Source: CAG-826 sp964654155
GTDB taxonomy: Bacteria; Bacillota_I; Bacilli_A; RFN20; CAG-826
Direction: 5' to 3'
Assembly: GCA_964654155.1 (NCBI GenBank)
Contig: CAZZGL010000063.1
Location: forward strand, 1-7,141
Length of the DNA stretch: 7,141 bases
Shown: positions 1 to 4,893 of the stretch, one piece after another
How positions within the stretch are numbered: the stretch's first letter is position 1
How the letters are laid out: each line of letters starts with the position of its first letter
Notes under the pieces: model-generated
What the model was told of the DNA's origin: nothing
Database searches by the model: none
The model's input: only the letters and a program-made list of their open reading frames with translations
Program-made: the position numbers and the translations under genes

Positions 1-40
1 CTTAGGAGGCGGACCCTCTATCCAACTGAGGTACGAGGAC
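1..40 (-). tRNA. tRNA-Arg(CCU), 5' half only (cut by window edge)
   Basis: Read on the minus strand, these bases give the 5' half of a tRNA: a 7-nt acceptor strand (GTCCTCG), TA, a 4-bp D stem CCTC/GAGG around the loop AGTTGGATA, the anticodon stem strand TCCGC, and the 7-nt loop CTCCTAA. The anticodon is CCT (window 4-6), reading the AGG arginine codon. The rest of the tRNA lies to the left of base 1. Position 10 is C, paired with G25, where most tRNAs have G10; the D stem is still fully paired. Confidence 0.88.
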
Positions 41-48
41 AAATATGA

Positions 49-77
49 ATTATATGCATGTTTTATTGCCTATTTAA
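49..77 (-). promoter_or_regulatory. Probable promoter of tRNA-Arg(CCU)
   Basis: On the minus strand a perfect TATAAT (49-54) lies eight bases upstream of the tRNA 5' end (base 40), as expected for a tRNA promoter. The matching -35 hexamer at 17-bp spacing is a weak TTAAAT (72-77). The -10 is convincing and the -35 is not. Confidence 0.45.
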
Positions 78-118
78 TGATTTATTAAAAAATTAGCTTT
101 TTAAAATAGCATATTATC

Positions 119-177
119 TGGCTTTTTATAAGTCAGCACCAAGATTATAGCAAAAAATAATTTTTATAAAAAGACCA
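119..177. repeat. Long imperfect inverted repeat in non-coding DNA
   Basis: TGGCTTTTTATAA (119-131) is complementary to the segment 164-177, with one unpaired A at 174. Ten base pairs (122-131 with 164-173) are uninterrupted, and three more (TGG/CCA) extend the stem past the bulge. The loop is 32 nt. It lies between the minus-strand tRNA-Arg and the promoter of the dehydrogenase gene, outside any gene. No T-run follows directly on either strand, so it is not a standard terminator. AT-rich DNA gives such stems by chance more often, but 13 pairs with GC pairs at the base is longer than background here. Confidence 0.45.
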
Positions 178-191
178 TGTGATGAAAAACG

Positions 192-221
192 TTATTATTT
201 AATATATTAAAATGATATAAT
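192..221 (+). promoter_or_regulatory. Probable promoter of the SDR gene
   Basis: A perfect TATAAT occurs at 216-221, giving a leader of about 50 nt before the ATG at 280. The only -35-like hexamer is a poor TTATTA at 192-197 (18-bp spacing). The call rests on the -10 and its position. Confidence 0.42.
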
Positions 222-279
222 GCTTTCATAAAGTGAGTTATAAATACTACAAATATAACATTTCTAGGAGGTTAAATCT

Positions 280-1035
280 ATGAAAGCGGTAATTACTGGA
301 GCAAGTTCTGGAATTGGAAAAGATATAGCTTTTGAATTGGCGAAAAGAGGATATGATTTAGTGCTTGTAGCGCGCAGAGAAGAAAAACTCTTAGAAATTA
401 AAGAATTATTAAATGTTGATGTACAAGTAATTGCGTTAGATTTAAGTAAAAAAGAAAATTGTTATTATCTATTTTCAACACTTAAAGATCAAAAAGATAT
501 TAATGTTGTGATAAACAATGCAGGTTTTGGTTATTTAGGTGAATTTAATGATATGAAATCCGATAAAATTGAGAATATGATTGATTTAAATATTATGAGT
601 CTAACTATTTTATTTAATCTTTTTTTAGGTGAATTTACAAAGAGAAATCGCGGCTATATATTAAATGTTGCTTCATCATCAGTATATACATTTGGACCAT
701 TAATGAGTGAATATTACGCAACTAAGTCATATGTGTATCAATTAACTAGAAGCGTTAGTGAAGAATTAAGACAAAATAAATCTAAAGTTAAAGTGTCAGT
801 TTTATGTCCAGGACCAGTTAAAAGTGAATTTAATGAAGTTGCTAATGCAAATAATCATGGTTCTGTATATAAAAGTGAATATATTGCAAAATTTGCTGTT
901 GATAAAATGTTTAAAGGAAAAACTGTTATTATTCCAGGTAAAAAAATTAAATTTAGAAAGTTTTTTGCTAGGTTTATTTGTGAAAAATCCCTTTTATGTA
1001 TTGGTTATTTGTTTCAAAAAAAGAAAATCCGGTAA
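280..1035 (+). CDS. Short-chain dehydrogenase/reductase (SDR), DltE/YqjQ-like
   Basis: A 251-residue cytosolic NAD(P)-dependent oxidoreductase of the classical SDR superfamily; the substrate cannot be deduced. Visible motifs are the Rossmann cofactor loop TGASSGIG (residues 6-13), NNAG (79-82), a serine in the ASSS run (S132, 13 residues before the tyrosine as usual), the catalytic YxxxK (Y145, K149) and the PG motif in CPGPVKSEF (176-184). R32-R33 after the second strand suggests a preference for NADP(H). Length is normal for the family. The C-terminal tail (about 225-251) is basic and hydrophobic, as in COG0300-type members, and might touch the membrane. The ATG is supported by AGGAGG at 266-271 with an 8-nt spacer. 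The gene appears monocistronic, flanked by two arginine tRNA genes. It has no visible link to the iron locus. Confidence 0.93.
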   Translation: MKAVITGASSGIGKDIAFELAKRGYDLVLVARREEKLLEIKELLNVDVQVIALDLSKKENCYYLFSTLKDQKDINVVINNAGFGYLGEFNDMKSDKIENMIDLNIMSLTILFNLFLGEFTKRNRGYILNVASSSVYTFGPLMSEYYATKSYVYQLTRSVSEELRQNKSKVKVSVLCPGPVKSEFNEVANANNHGSVYKSEYIAKFAVDKMFKGKTVIIPGKKIKFRKFFARFICEKSLLCIGYLFQKKKIR

Positions 1036-1038
1036 TGA

Positions 1039-1067
1039 TTGAATGATGTTTTTTAAAATGTTAAAAT
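1039..1067 (+). promoter_or_regulatory. Promoter of tRNA-Arg(CCG)
   Basis: TTGAAT (1039-1044), a 17-bp spacer and TAAAAT (1062-1067) put the start site at about 1074, a few bases before the tRNA 5' end at 1079. It begins 4 bp after the SDR stop codon. The tRNA could also be read from the SDR transcript, since no terminator lies between them. Confidence 0.6.
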
Positions 1068-1078
1068 ATTTAAAACTT

Positions 1079-1155
1079 GTCCCCGTAGCTCAGGTGGATA
1101 GAGTACAACCCTCCGAAGGTTGGGGTCGCACGTTCGAATCGTGTCGGGGACGCCA
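1079..1155 (+). tRNA. tRNA-Arg(CCG), complete with encoded CCA
   Basis: This is a full 77-nt cloverleaf. The acceptor stem GTCCCCG/CGGGGAC is perfectly paired. The D stem GCTC/GAGT has one G-U pair, and the anticodon stem CAACC/GGTTG is perfect around the loop CTCCGAA. A 5-nt variable loop follows, then the T stem GCACG/CGTGT with loop TTCGAAT, discriminator G1152 and an encoded CCA at 1153-1155. The anticodon CCG (1113-1115) reads CGG. A dedicated CGG-reading tRNA in an AT-rich genome serves a codon that should be rare. Confidence 0.97.
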
Positions 1156-1167
1156 GATTGGTTGGCG

Positions 1168-1200
1168 CATTTGTCAAATCGATAAATGTTTTAGTTTTTT
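1168..1200 (+). terminator. Rho-independent terminator of tRNA-Arg(CCG)
   Basis: CATTTGTC (1168-1175) pairs with GATAAATG (1181-1188) as an 8-bp stem including one G-U pair, with a 5-nt loop, followed by TTTTAGTTTTTT (1189-1200). A second small stem just upstream pairs the tRNA end CGCCA (1151-1155) with TGGCG (1163-1167). It would compete with the mature acceptor end in the precursor. Confidence 0.65.
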
Positions 1201-1228
1201 ATATTTTTAGGATTTTTACTAACTTTTA

Positions 1229-1258
1229 TTGATAACGTGAAAAATTGATAGTTATTAT
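1229..1258 (+). promoter_or_regulatory. Candidate promoter of the DtxR-family gene
   Basis: TTGATA (1229-1234) and TATTAT (1253-1258) are separated by 18 bp, giving a leader of about 70 nt. An alternative pair, TTGATT (1285-1290) and TACTAT (1308-1313) at 17 bp, would start transcription at the edge of the ribosome binding site and seems less likely. A single ACTAACT, identical to one arm of the feo operators, lies at 1218-1224, just upstream of the TTGATA. Confidence 0.35.
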
Positions 1259-1336
1259 TTGATGAAATCTAAGATTATCTGTTGTTGATTGATTCTATTT
1301 TGTTTACTACTATGTTTATAAGGAAAGGTGATGTTA

Positions 1337-1708
1337 ATGGATATTTATGAATCTTCAGAAGATTATTTAGAAACAATTTTAATTTTAAAAGAAAAAAATG
1401 AAGTAGTCAGATCTATTGATATTGCAAGGAAAATGCATTTTTCTAAGCCAAGTGTCAGTGTGGCAATGAAAAAACTTAAAGAAAACGGATATATAACCGT
1501 AGATGGTGAAGGACATATTTCTTTAACTGATTTAGGCTATGAAATTGCTTCAAAAACTTATGAAAAACATCAGATTCTAGTTTTGGCATTGATTCGTTTA
1601 GGAGTTAGTGAAAGTCAAGCAAGAGAAGATGCTTGTAAAATCGAACATGATTTAAGCGAGGAGTCTTTTGCCGCAATAAAAAAACATATTCAAAAATTTA
1701 AAAGATGA
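1337..1708 (+). CDS. DtxR/MntR-family metal-dependent transcriptional repressor
   Basis: A 123-residue cytosolic DNA-binding protein. The N-terminal winged helix-turn-helix covers residues 1-70, with the recognition-helix region near SKPSVSVAMKKLKENGYI (36-53), followed by the metal-binding dimerization domain (74-123). By alignment from memory with MntR and DtxR, the predicted ligands are D9, E12, H78, C100, E103 and H104 (C100-H104 read CKIEH). D9 matches the MntR position and C100 matches DtxR Cys102, so the site is a hybrid. The protein stops after the dimerization domain, as in MntR, with no SH3-like domain. I chose the ATG at 1337 because AGGAAAGG (1321-1328) is 8 nt upstream; ATG 1331 and GTG 1328 are too close to it. 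It lies just upstream of the feo operon, whose promoter carries two matching palindromes, so it is probably the feo repressor. Whether Fe(II) or Mn(II) is the co-repressor is uncertain. Confidence 0.9.
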   Translation: MDIYESSEDYLETILILKEKNEVVRSIDIARKMHFSKPSVSVAMKKLKENGYITVDGEGHISLTDLGYEIASKTYEKHQILVLALIRLGVSESQAREDACKIEHDLSEESFAAIKKHIQKFKR

Positions 1709-1730
1709 GGAGCCTTTTGGTTCCTTTTTT
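1708..1730 (+). terminator. Rho-independent terminator of the DtxR-family gene
   Basis: AGGAGCC (1708-1714) pairs with GGTTCCT (1719-1725) around a TTTT loop, and a T-run to 1730 follows. The stem begins on the last base of the TGA stop codon. It separates the regulator from the feo operon, so the two are transcribed independently. Confidence 0.85.
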
Positions 1731-1735
1731 GCTAG

Positions 1736-1752
1736 TATAAACATAGTTTATA
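1736..1752. repeat. 17-bp palindrome TATAAAC-ATA-GTTTATA
   Basis: Perfect 7-bp arms flank a 3-bp centre, between the regulator's terminator and the first feo operator. The sequence is unrelated to the two AGTTAGT operators. The arms also resemble -10 elements, so an AT-rich promoter remnant is an alternative to a protein-binding site. Confidence 0.4.
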
Positions 1753-1756
1753 AATG

Positions 1757-1803
1757 GCGACAGTTAGTTTTCACTAACTTTTTATAAAAAACTGTTGCTT
1801 TTT
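1757..1803 (+). other. Possible hairpin with T-run overlapping the first feo operator
   Basis: GCGACAGTT (1757-1765) pairs with AACTGTTGC (1790-1798), with one G-U pair and a 24-nt loop, followed by TTTTT (1799-1803). It could stop transcription reading in from upstream. It shares bases 1762-1765 with the palindrome at 1762-1779, so the two folds exclude each other. The large loop makes an efficient terminator doubtful. Confidence 0.3.
1762..1779. promoter_or_regulatory. Operator 1 of the feo operon (AGTTAGT-N4-ACTAACT)
   Basis: AGTTAGTTTTCACTAACT has perfect 7-bp arms around TTTC. It is the same palindrome as at 1830-1847, with different central bases, and lies 15 bp upstream of the -35. 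The arms containing TTAG/CTAA resemble the TTAGG/CCTAA style of DtxR-family boxes, and a DtxR-family gene is adjacent. Binding is inferred. Confidence 0.75.
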
Positions 1804-1823
1804 AATAAGTGAGGGTTTATAAT
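1795..1823 (+). promoter_or_regulatory. Promoter of the feo operon
   Basis: TTGCTT (1795-1800), a 17-bp spacer and a perfect TATAAT (1818-1823) predict a start at about 1830. That is exactly at the second operator, with a leader of about 37 nt to the ATG at 1867. Confidence 0.75.
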
Positions 1824-1829
1824 CATTTC

Positions 1830-1847
1830 AGTTAGTCAGAACTAACT
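1830..1847. promoter_or_regulatory. Operator 2 of the feo operon, on the transcription start
   Basis: AGTTAGTCAGAACTAACT has the same perfect 7-bp arms as the upstream operator, around CAGA. It starts 6 bp after the -10, so a bound dimer would block RNA polymerase. The centres of the two operators are 68 bp apart. In the mRNA the same bases can form a 7-bp hairpin at the extreme 5' end, ending 4 nt before the ribosome binding site. Confidence 0.78.
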
Positions 1848-1866
1848 ACTAAAAGGAGGTATATCT

Positions 1867-2079
1867 ATGCCAATCGTTATTGCACCACTTAATAGAACTT
1901 TAAGAATTATTAAAATATTAGCTCAAGATAAAGTGAAAAAACATTTGGAAAGCTTAGGCTTAACTGTCGATTCTTTGATAACGGTTATTTCAAACACAAA
2001 TGGAAGTGTTATTCTTCAAGTTAAAGATGGAAGATTAGCCCTTGACCATGATATAGCTACTAAAATTCTAGTTGCGTAA
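1867..2079 (+). CDS. FeoA-family protein, first of two (divergent)
   Basis: A 70-residue soluble protein with the SH3-like FeoA fold, the small cytosolic partner of the Fe(II) transporter FeoB. The pattern is a first strand with ILAQDKVKKHLESLGL (17-32), a turn and strand (33-43), then a glycine turn (NGS), VILQVKDGRLALDHDIATKILV (48-69). The closing GRLALDHDIA matches the FeoA G-x-R-L-A-L-x-x-x-I-A ending. It lacks the PG turn and the arginine-rich helix of the second copy. The ATG is preceded by AAAAGGAGG (1851-1859), the strongest ribosome binding site in the operon. The gene is promoter-proximal and 13 bp from the next feoA. Its role is probably structural or regulatory for FeoB; how it differs from the second copy is unknown. 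Confidence 0.82.
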   Translation: MPIVIAPLNRTLRIIKILAQDKVKKHLESLGLTVDSLITVISNTNGSVILQVKDGRLALDHDIATKILVA

Positions 2080-2092
2080 AGGGAGGATAAAT

Positions 2093-2332
2093 ATGCTAAA
2101 AACACTAGACAAATTTGAAATTGGCGAGACTGGCCAAATTGTCAAAGTTGATGGCGAAGGAAGAATTCGACGTCGATTATTTGATATGGGTGTTACTCCG
2201 GGCGCGGAAGTAATACTACGAAAAAAAGCTCCACTTGGTGATCCACTTGAAGTGACAATTCGCGGATATGAATTAACATTAAGAAAAAGTGAAGCTTGCT
2301 TTGTAACATTAGAATCAAGGGGGAACAAATAA
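2093..2332 (+). CDS. feoA: FeoA, canonical ferrous iron transport protein A
   Basis: A 79-residue cytosolic SH3-like protein associated with FeoB in Fe(II) uptake. Family features are the opening LDKFEIGETGQIVKV (5-19), the basic helix GRIRRRLFDMGVTPGAEV (23-40), and the strand pattern DPLEVTIRGYELTLRKSEA (50-68). I place the start at ATG 2093, with GGGAGG at 2081-2086 and a 6-nt spacer. An in-frame TTG at 2072 would overlap the upstream gene and bury the ribosome binding site. The stop TAA shares its last base with the feoB ATG (TAATG), so translational coupling is likely. The Glu/Arg-rich character differs clearly from the first FeoA, which argues against a recent tandem duplication. Confidence 0.93.
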   Translation: MLKTLDKFEIGETGQIVKVDGEGRIRRRLFDMGVTPGAEVILRKKAPLGDPLEVTIRGYELTLRKSEACFVTLESRGNK

Positions 2333-4611
2333 TGAAAAATTTTGCTCTTGCTGGAAATCCTAATTCAGGAAAAACAACTTTATTTAATTCACTTACAGGA
2401 AGCACCGCACATGTTGGAAACTGGCCAGGTGTTACTGTTGATAAAAAAGAAGGTAGTTATAAGAAACTTAGTGAACCAGTTAATATCTTAGATTTACCAG
2501 GTATTTACTCTTTGTCACCTTATACACCAGAAGAAGTTATTTCAAGACATTATATATTAGAGGAAAAGCCAGATTGTATTATTAACATTGTTGATGCAAC
2601 AAATTTGGAAAGAAACTTATATTTAACAACACAACTCTTAGAAATAGATGTTCCGGTAGTTGTGGCACTTAATATGATTGATGTTGTTGAAAAACAAGGC
2701 GATAAAATCGATGTAAAGGAATTAGAAAAAAAATTAGGAGTACCAGTTGTTTCTATTTCTGCTTTAAAAGAAGATAACATTGATCAGCTTATGAAGGTTG
2801 CATATAAAGCATCTTTAGAAAAAAGAAATGGACATACAATTATTGAAAATAAAGAGTTATTACATCTTATTGGCGATATAAAAATTGCTTTTAAAGGTAA
2901 AAAAGTTGATAATCCATTATTCCACGCGATTAAATTGGTGGAAAATGATGAATTGGAAGTCAAAGACCATGAAGAGTTATTAGGAATGGTTGATGAATTT
3001 AAAGAAACATTTAATGATGATATCTTTGGATCTGATTTTGAAGCTCTAATTGCCGATGCTCGATATAAATATATTTCTAAACATTTTGCTCCTGTAGTTA
3101 CTAAAAAGGAAAAAGATGGTAGAAAAATGACAAAATCTGATCGAATTGACCGTATATTGACTAATAAATGGGCGGGTATTCCAATCTTCTTAGTAGTTTT
3201 GTTCTTAGTATTCCACTTAACATTCTCAACAAATTTCTTATTCTTAGGAGGATTGTTTGAAAATGTTGATCCAAGTTTTGCAGGTTCAGCATTTGAAGGA
3301 TTGATTTGGACAAGTGAAGGTATTAATTCGCCAGGTGCTATTTTATTTAATTTAATGGATTGTATAACCGCATCCTTAGGTGAACTTGTTGCTTCATGGA
3401 TTGGTGGAGCGCCATTATGGATTCAAGGACTTATTAATGACGGAATTTTAGGCGGTGTATTTAGCGTTTTAAGTTTCGTACCACAAATATTAATTTTATT
3501 CTTGTTCTTCTCAATTCTTGAAGATTCAGGATATATGGCTCGTGTTGCCTTTATCTTAGATAGAATTTTTAGAAAGTTCGGCTTATCAGGAAGAGCATTT
3601 ATGCCAATGATTATGGGATTTGGATGTTCGGTTCCAGCAATTATTAATACTAGAACACTCGCGGATGAAAATGAAAGAACTGCAACTGTAAGAGTTATTC
3701 CATTCTTCTCTTGTGGTGCTAAATTACCAATATTAACCGCAATCGCGGGCGCAATTGTAAGTTCATTTGGTGTTGGTAATGCTGATATTATTACTTATTC
3801 AATGTATTTATTAGGTATGGTAACCGCCATTGTAAGTGTTATCTTAATGAGAAAGACCACGATGAAAGGTGAAGTTCCACCATTTATTATGGAATTACCT
3901 GCATATCATATGCCACAATTTAAATCGTTAATGATTCACTTATGGGACAAATTAAAACATTATATTAAAAAAGCATTTACAATTATTTTGGCTTCAACAA
4001 TTATTATTTGGTTCTTATCGAACTTTAGCTTCAATTATGAATTCTTACCAGAAACTAGAATAATTGATGGTGGAGAAATTTATGCTAACTTTAGAATGGA
4101 TGAAAGTATTTTAGGAGGAATAGGTGGATTAATCGCTCCAATATTTGCTCCACTTGGATTTGGTAGCAATTTAGCTGCATTTGGATGGGTATTTGCAGTT
4201 GCTGCAGTTACTGGTCTTATTGCTAAAGAAAATGTTATTGCTACATTTGGTACACTTGCAGCTTGTGTTGCAGGAACTTATATTGCTTCTGAAGAAGGAA
4301 TCGCAGAAGTTGTCGCTATGATTGAGGCAACAGGTGTTACTATTCCTGCATTAATTGCCTTTATTGCCTTCAATATGACAACAATTCCTTGTTTTGCCGC
4401 AGTGGCTTCTGCTAAAGGTGAGTTAACAAATAAGAAGTTCAAAGGTACATTGGTATTCTGGCTTGCAACATCTTACATTGTTTCGATGATGATTTATGTA
4501 ATTGGTACATGGTGGTGGACTGCATTCATCTTTGCCGGATTAGCGGGTCTTGCTGTTCTTGTTATCAATTACTATAATAAGCAACAAGAATTAAAAGGAA
4601 TTAATGCTTAA
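2332..4611 (+). CDS. feoB: FeoB, ferrous iron transport GTPase/permease
   Basis: A 759-residue inner-membrane Fe(II) importer, full length for the family. The N-terminal G domain has G1 GNPNSGKTT (8-16), G2 WPGVTV with T35, G3 DLPG (54-57), G4 NMID (114-117) and G5 SAL (143-145). A helical spacer follows (about 165-275). The membrane part starts near 280 and carries two inverted Gate-type segments, with GFGCSVPAI (429-437) and SCGAKLPI (460-467) near the start of the first. Cysteines C431, C461 and C687 (in TTIPCF) fit the conserved pore cysteines of FeoB. The last helix ends near 748 with a short charged tail. The ATG at 2332 overlaps the feoA stop by 1 bp and has AAGGGGG about 9 nt upstream; a TTG 36 bp earlier lies inside feoA and is rejected. 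The gene overlaps the next ORF by 1 bp. Confidence 0.98.
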   Translation: MKNFALAGNPNSGKTTLFNSLTGSTAHVGNWPGVTVDKKEGSYKKLSEPVNILDLPGIYSLSPYTPEEVISRHYILEEKPDCIINIVDATNLERNLYLTTQLLEIDVPVVVALNMIDVVEKQGDKIDVKELEKKLGVPVVSISALKEDNIDQLMKVAYKASLEKRNGHTIIENKELLHLIGDIKIAFKGKKVDNPLFHAIKLVENDELEVKDHEELLGMVDEFKETFNDDIFGSDFEALIADARYKYISKHFAPVVTKKEKDGRKMTKSDRIDRILTNKWAGIPIFLVVLFLVFHLTFSTNFLFLGGLFENVDPSFAGSAFEGLIWTSEGINSPGAILFNLMDCITASLGELVASWIGGAPLWIQGLINDGILGGVFSVLSFVPQILILFLFFSILEDSGYMARVAFILDRIFRKFGLSGRAFMPMIMGFGCSVPAIINTRTLADENERTATVRVIPFFSCGAKLPILTAIAGAIVSSFGVGNADIITYSMYLLGMVTAIVSVILMRKTTMKGEVPPFIMELPAYHMPQFKSLMIHLWDKLKHYIKKAFTIILASTIIIWFLSNFSFNYEFLPETRIIDGGEIYANFRMDESILGGIGGLIAPIFAPLGFGSNLAAFGWVFAVAAVTGLIAKENVIATFGTLAACVAGTYIASEEGIAEVVAMIEATGVTIPALIAFIAFNMTTIPCFAAVASAKGELTNKKFKGTLVFWLATSYIVSMMIYVIGTWWWTAFIFAGLAGLAVLVINYYNKQQELKGINA

Positions 4612-4778
4612 TGATTTTTGAAATTATTTTTGCAGTTTTAGTTGTTGCCTTTGTTGTTTATATTTTTGGTAAAGAAATATATCGCAAGAAAAAGCATCTT
4701 CCAAGCGATGAATGTTGTGCCTGTTCGAAAAGTAAAGTTAGATGGGTAAAAGAATATCGAAAATGTTGCAAAAAATAA
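4611..4778 (+). CDS. Small Cys-rich membrane protein, FeoB-associated type
   Basis: This 55-residue ORF begins on the last base of the feoB stop (TAATG) and is clearly part of the feo operon. Residues 2-20 form one hydrophobic transmembrane segment, followed by a basic stop-transfer patch (KEIYRKKKH, 21-29). A cytosolic tail carries five cysteines: C35, C36 and C38 in DECCACS, and C52 and C53 in KCCKK. This matches the architecture I know as the FeoB-associated Cys-rich membrane protein family (PF12669). The cysteines may handle Fe(II) or stabilise FeoB, but no biochemical role is shown by the sequence. It has no separate ribosome binding site of note, consistent with coupling to feoB. It ends 20 bp before the operon terminator. 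Confidence 0.88.
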   Translation: MIFEIIFAVLVVAFVVYIFGKEIYRKKKHLPSDECCACSKSKVRWVKEYRKCCKK

Positions 4779-4798
4779 ACTTCTGTTTATAAATGTTC

Positions 4799-4831
4799 AA
4801 AAACCTATGGGGTAAAACCTATAGGTTTTTT
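4799..4831 (+). terminator. Rho-independent terminator of the feo operon
   Basis: AAAAACCTAT (4799-4808) pairs perfectly with ATAGGTTTTT (4821-4830) around a 12-nt loop, and the stem runs into a T tail. The A-run/T-run symmetry would also allow it to work on the minus strand. Its end touches the -35 of the next promoter. Confidence 0.88.
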
Positions 4832-4832
4832 C

Positions 4833-4861
4833 TTGACTTAAAAGATAAAAATATGTAGATT
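4833..4861 (+). promoter_or_regulatory. Promoter of the hemolysin III-family gene
   Basis: TTGACT (4833-4838), a 17-bp spacer and TAGATT (4856-4861) put the start at about 4868, a short leader of about 26 nt before the ATG at 4894. Confidence 0.55.
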
Positions 4862-4893
4862 AATTCTATTAATTGGAAACGGAGGAACAAAAG

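Noticed and set aside
824..1042. 72-codon open frame inside the SDR gene, +2 frame relative to it
   Set aside because: It lies inside a gene with clear SDR motifs, has no ribosome binding site, and its translation is a low-complexity Leu/Lys-rich shadow.
1749..1754. TATAAA as a second feo -10
   Set aside because: No acceptable -35 at 16-18 bp spacing (TTTTTG at 17 bp, TTGCTA only at 14 bp). The TTGCTT-17-TATAAT pair at 1795-1823 is much better.
2296..2331. Upstream TTG start for feoB (12 extra residues)
   Set aside because: It lies inside feoA. The ATG at 2332 begins the canonical MKNFALAGNPNSGKT start and overlaps the feoA stop in the usual coupled way.
2068..2405. Two open frames on the minus strand opposite feoA and the feoB start
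   Set aside because: They are antisense to well-recognised Feo proteins, have no ribosome binding site, and show no family motif.
2550..2780. 76-codon minus-strand open frame inside feoB
   Set aside because: It is antisense to the conserved FeoB G domain; the Ser/Thr-rich translation is typical of a complementary-strand artefact.
4873..4893. TTG start for the hemolysin III-family gene
   Set aside because: It would place the GGAGG at 4881-4885 inside the coding sequence; the ATG at 4894 is correctly spaced from it.
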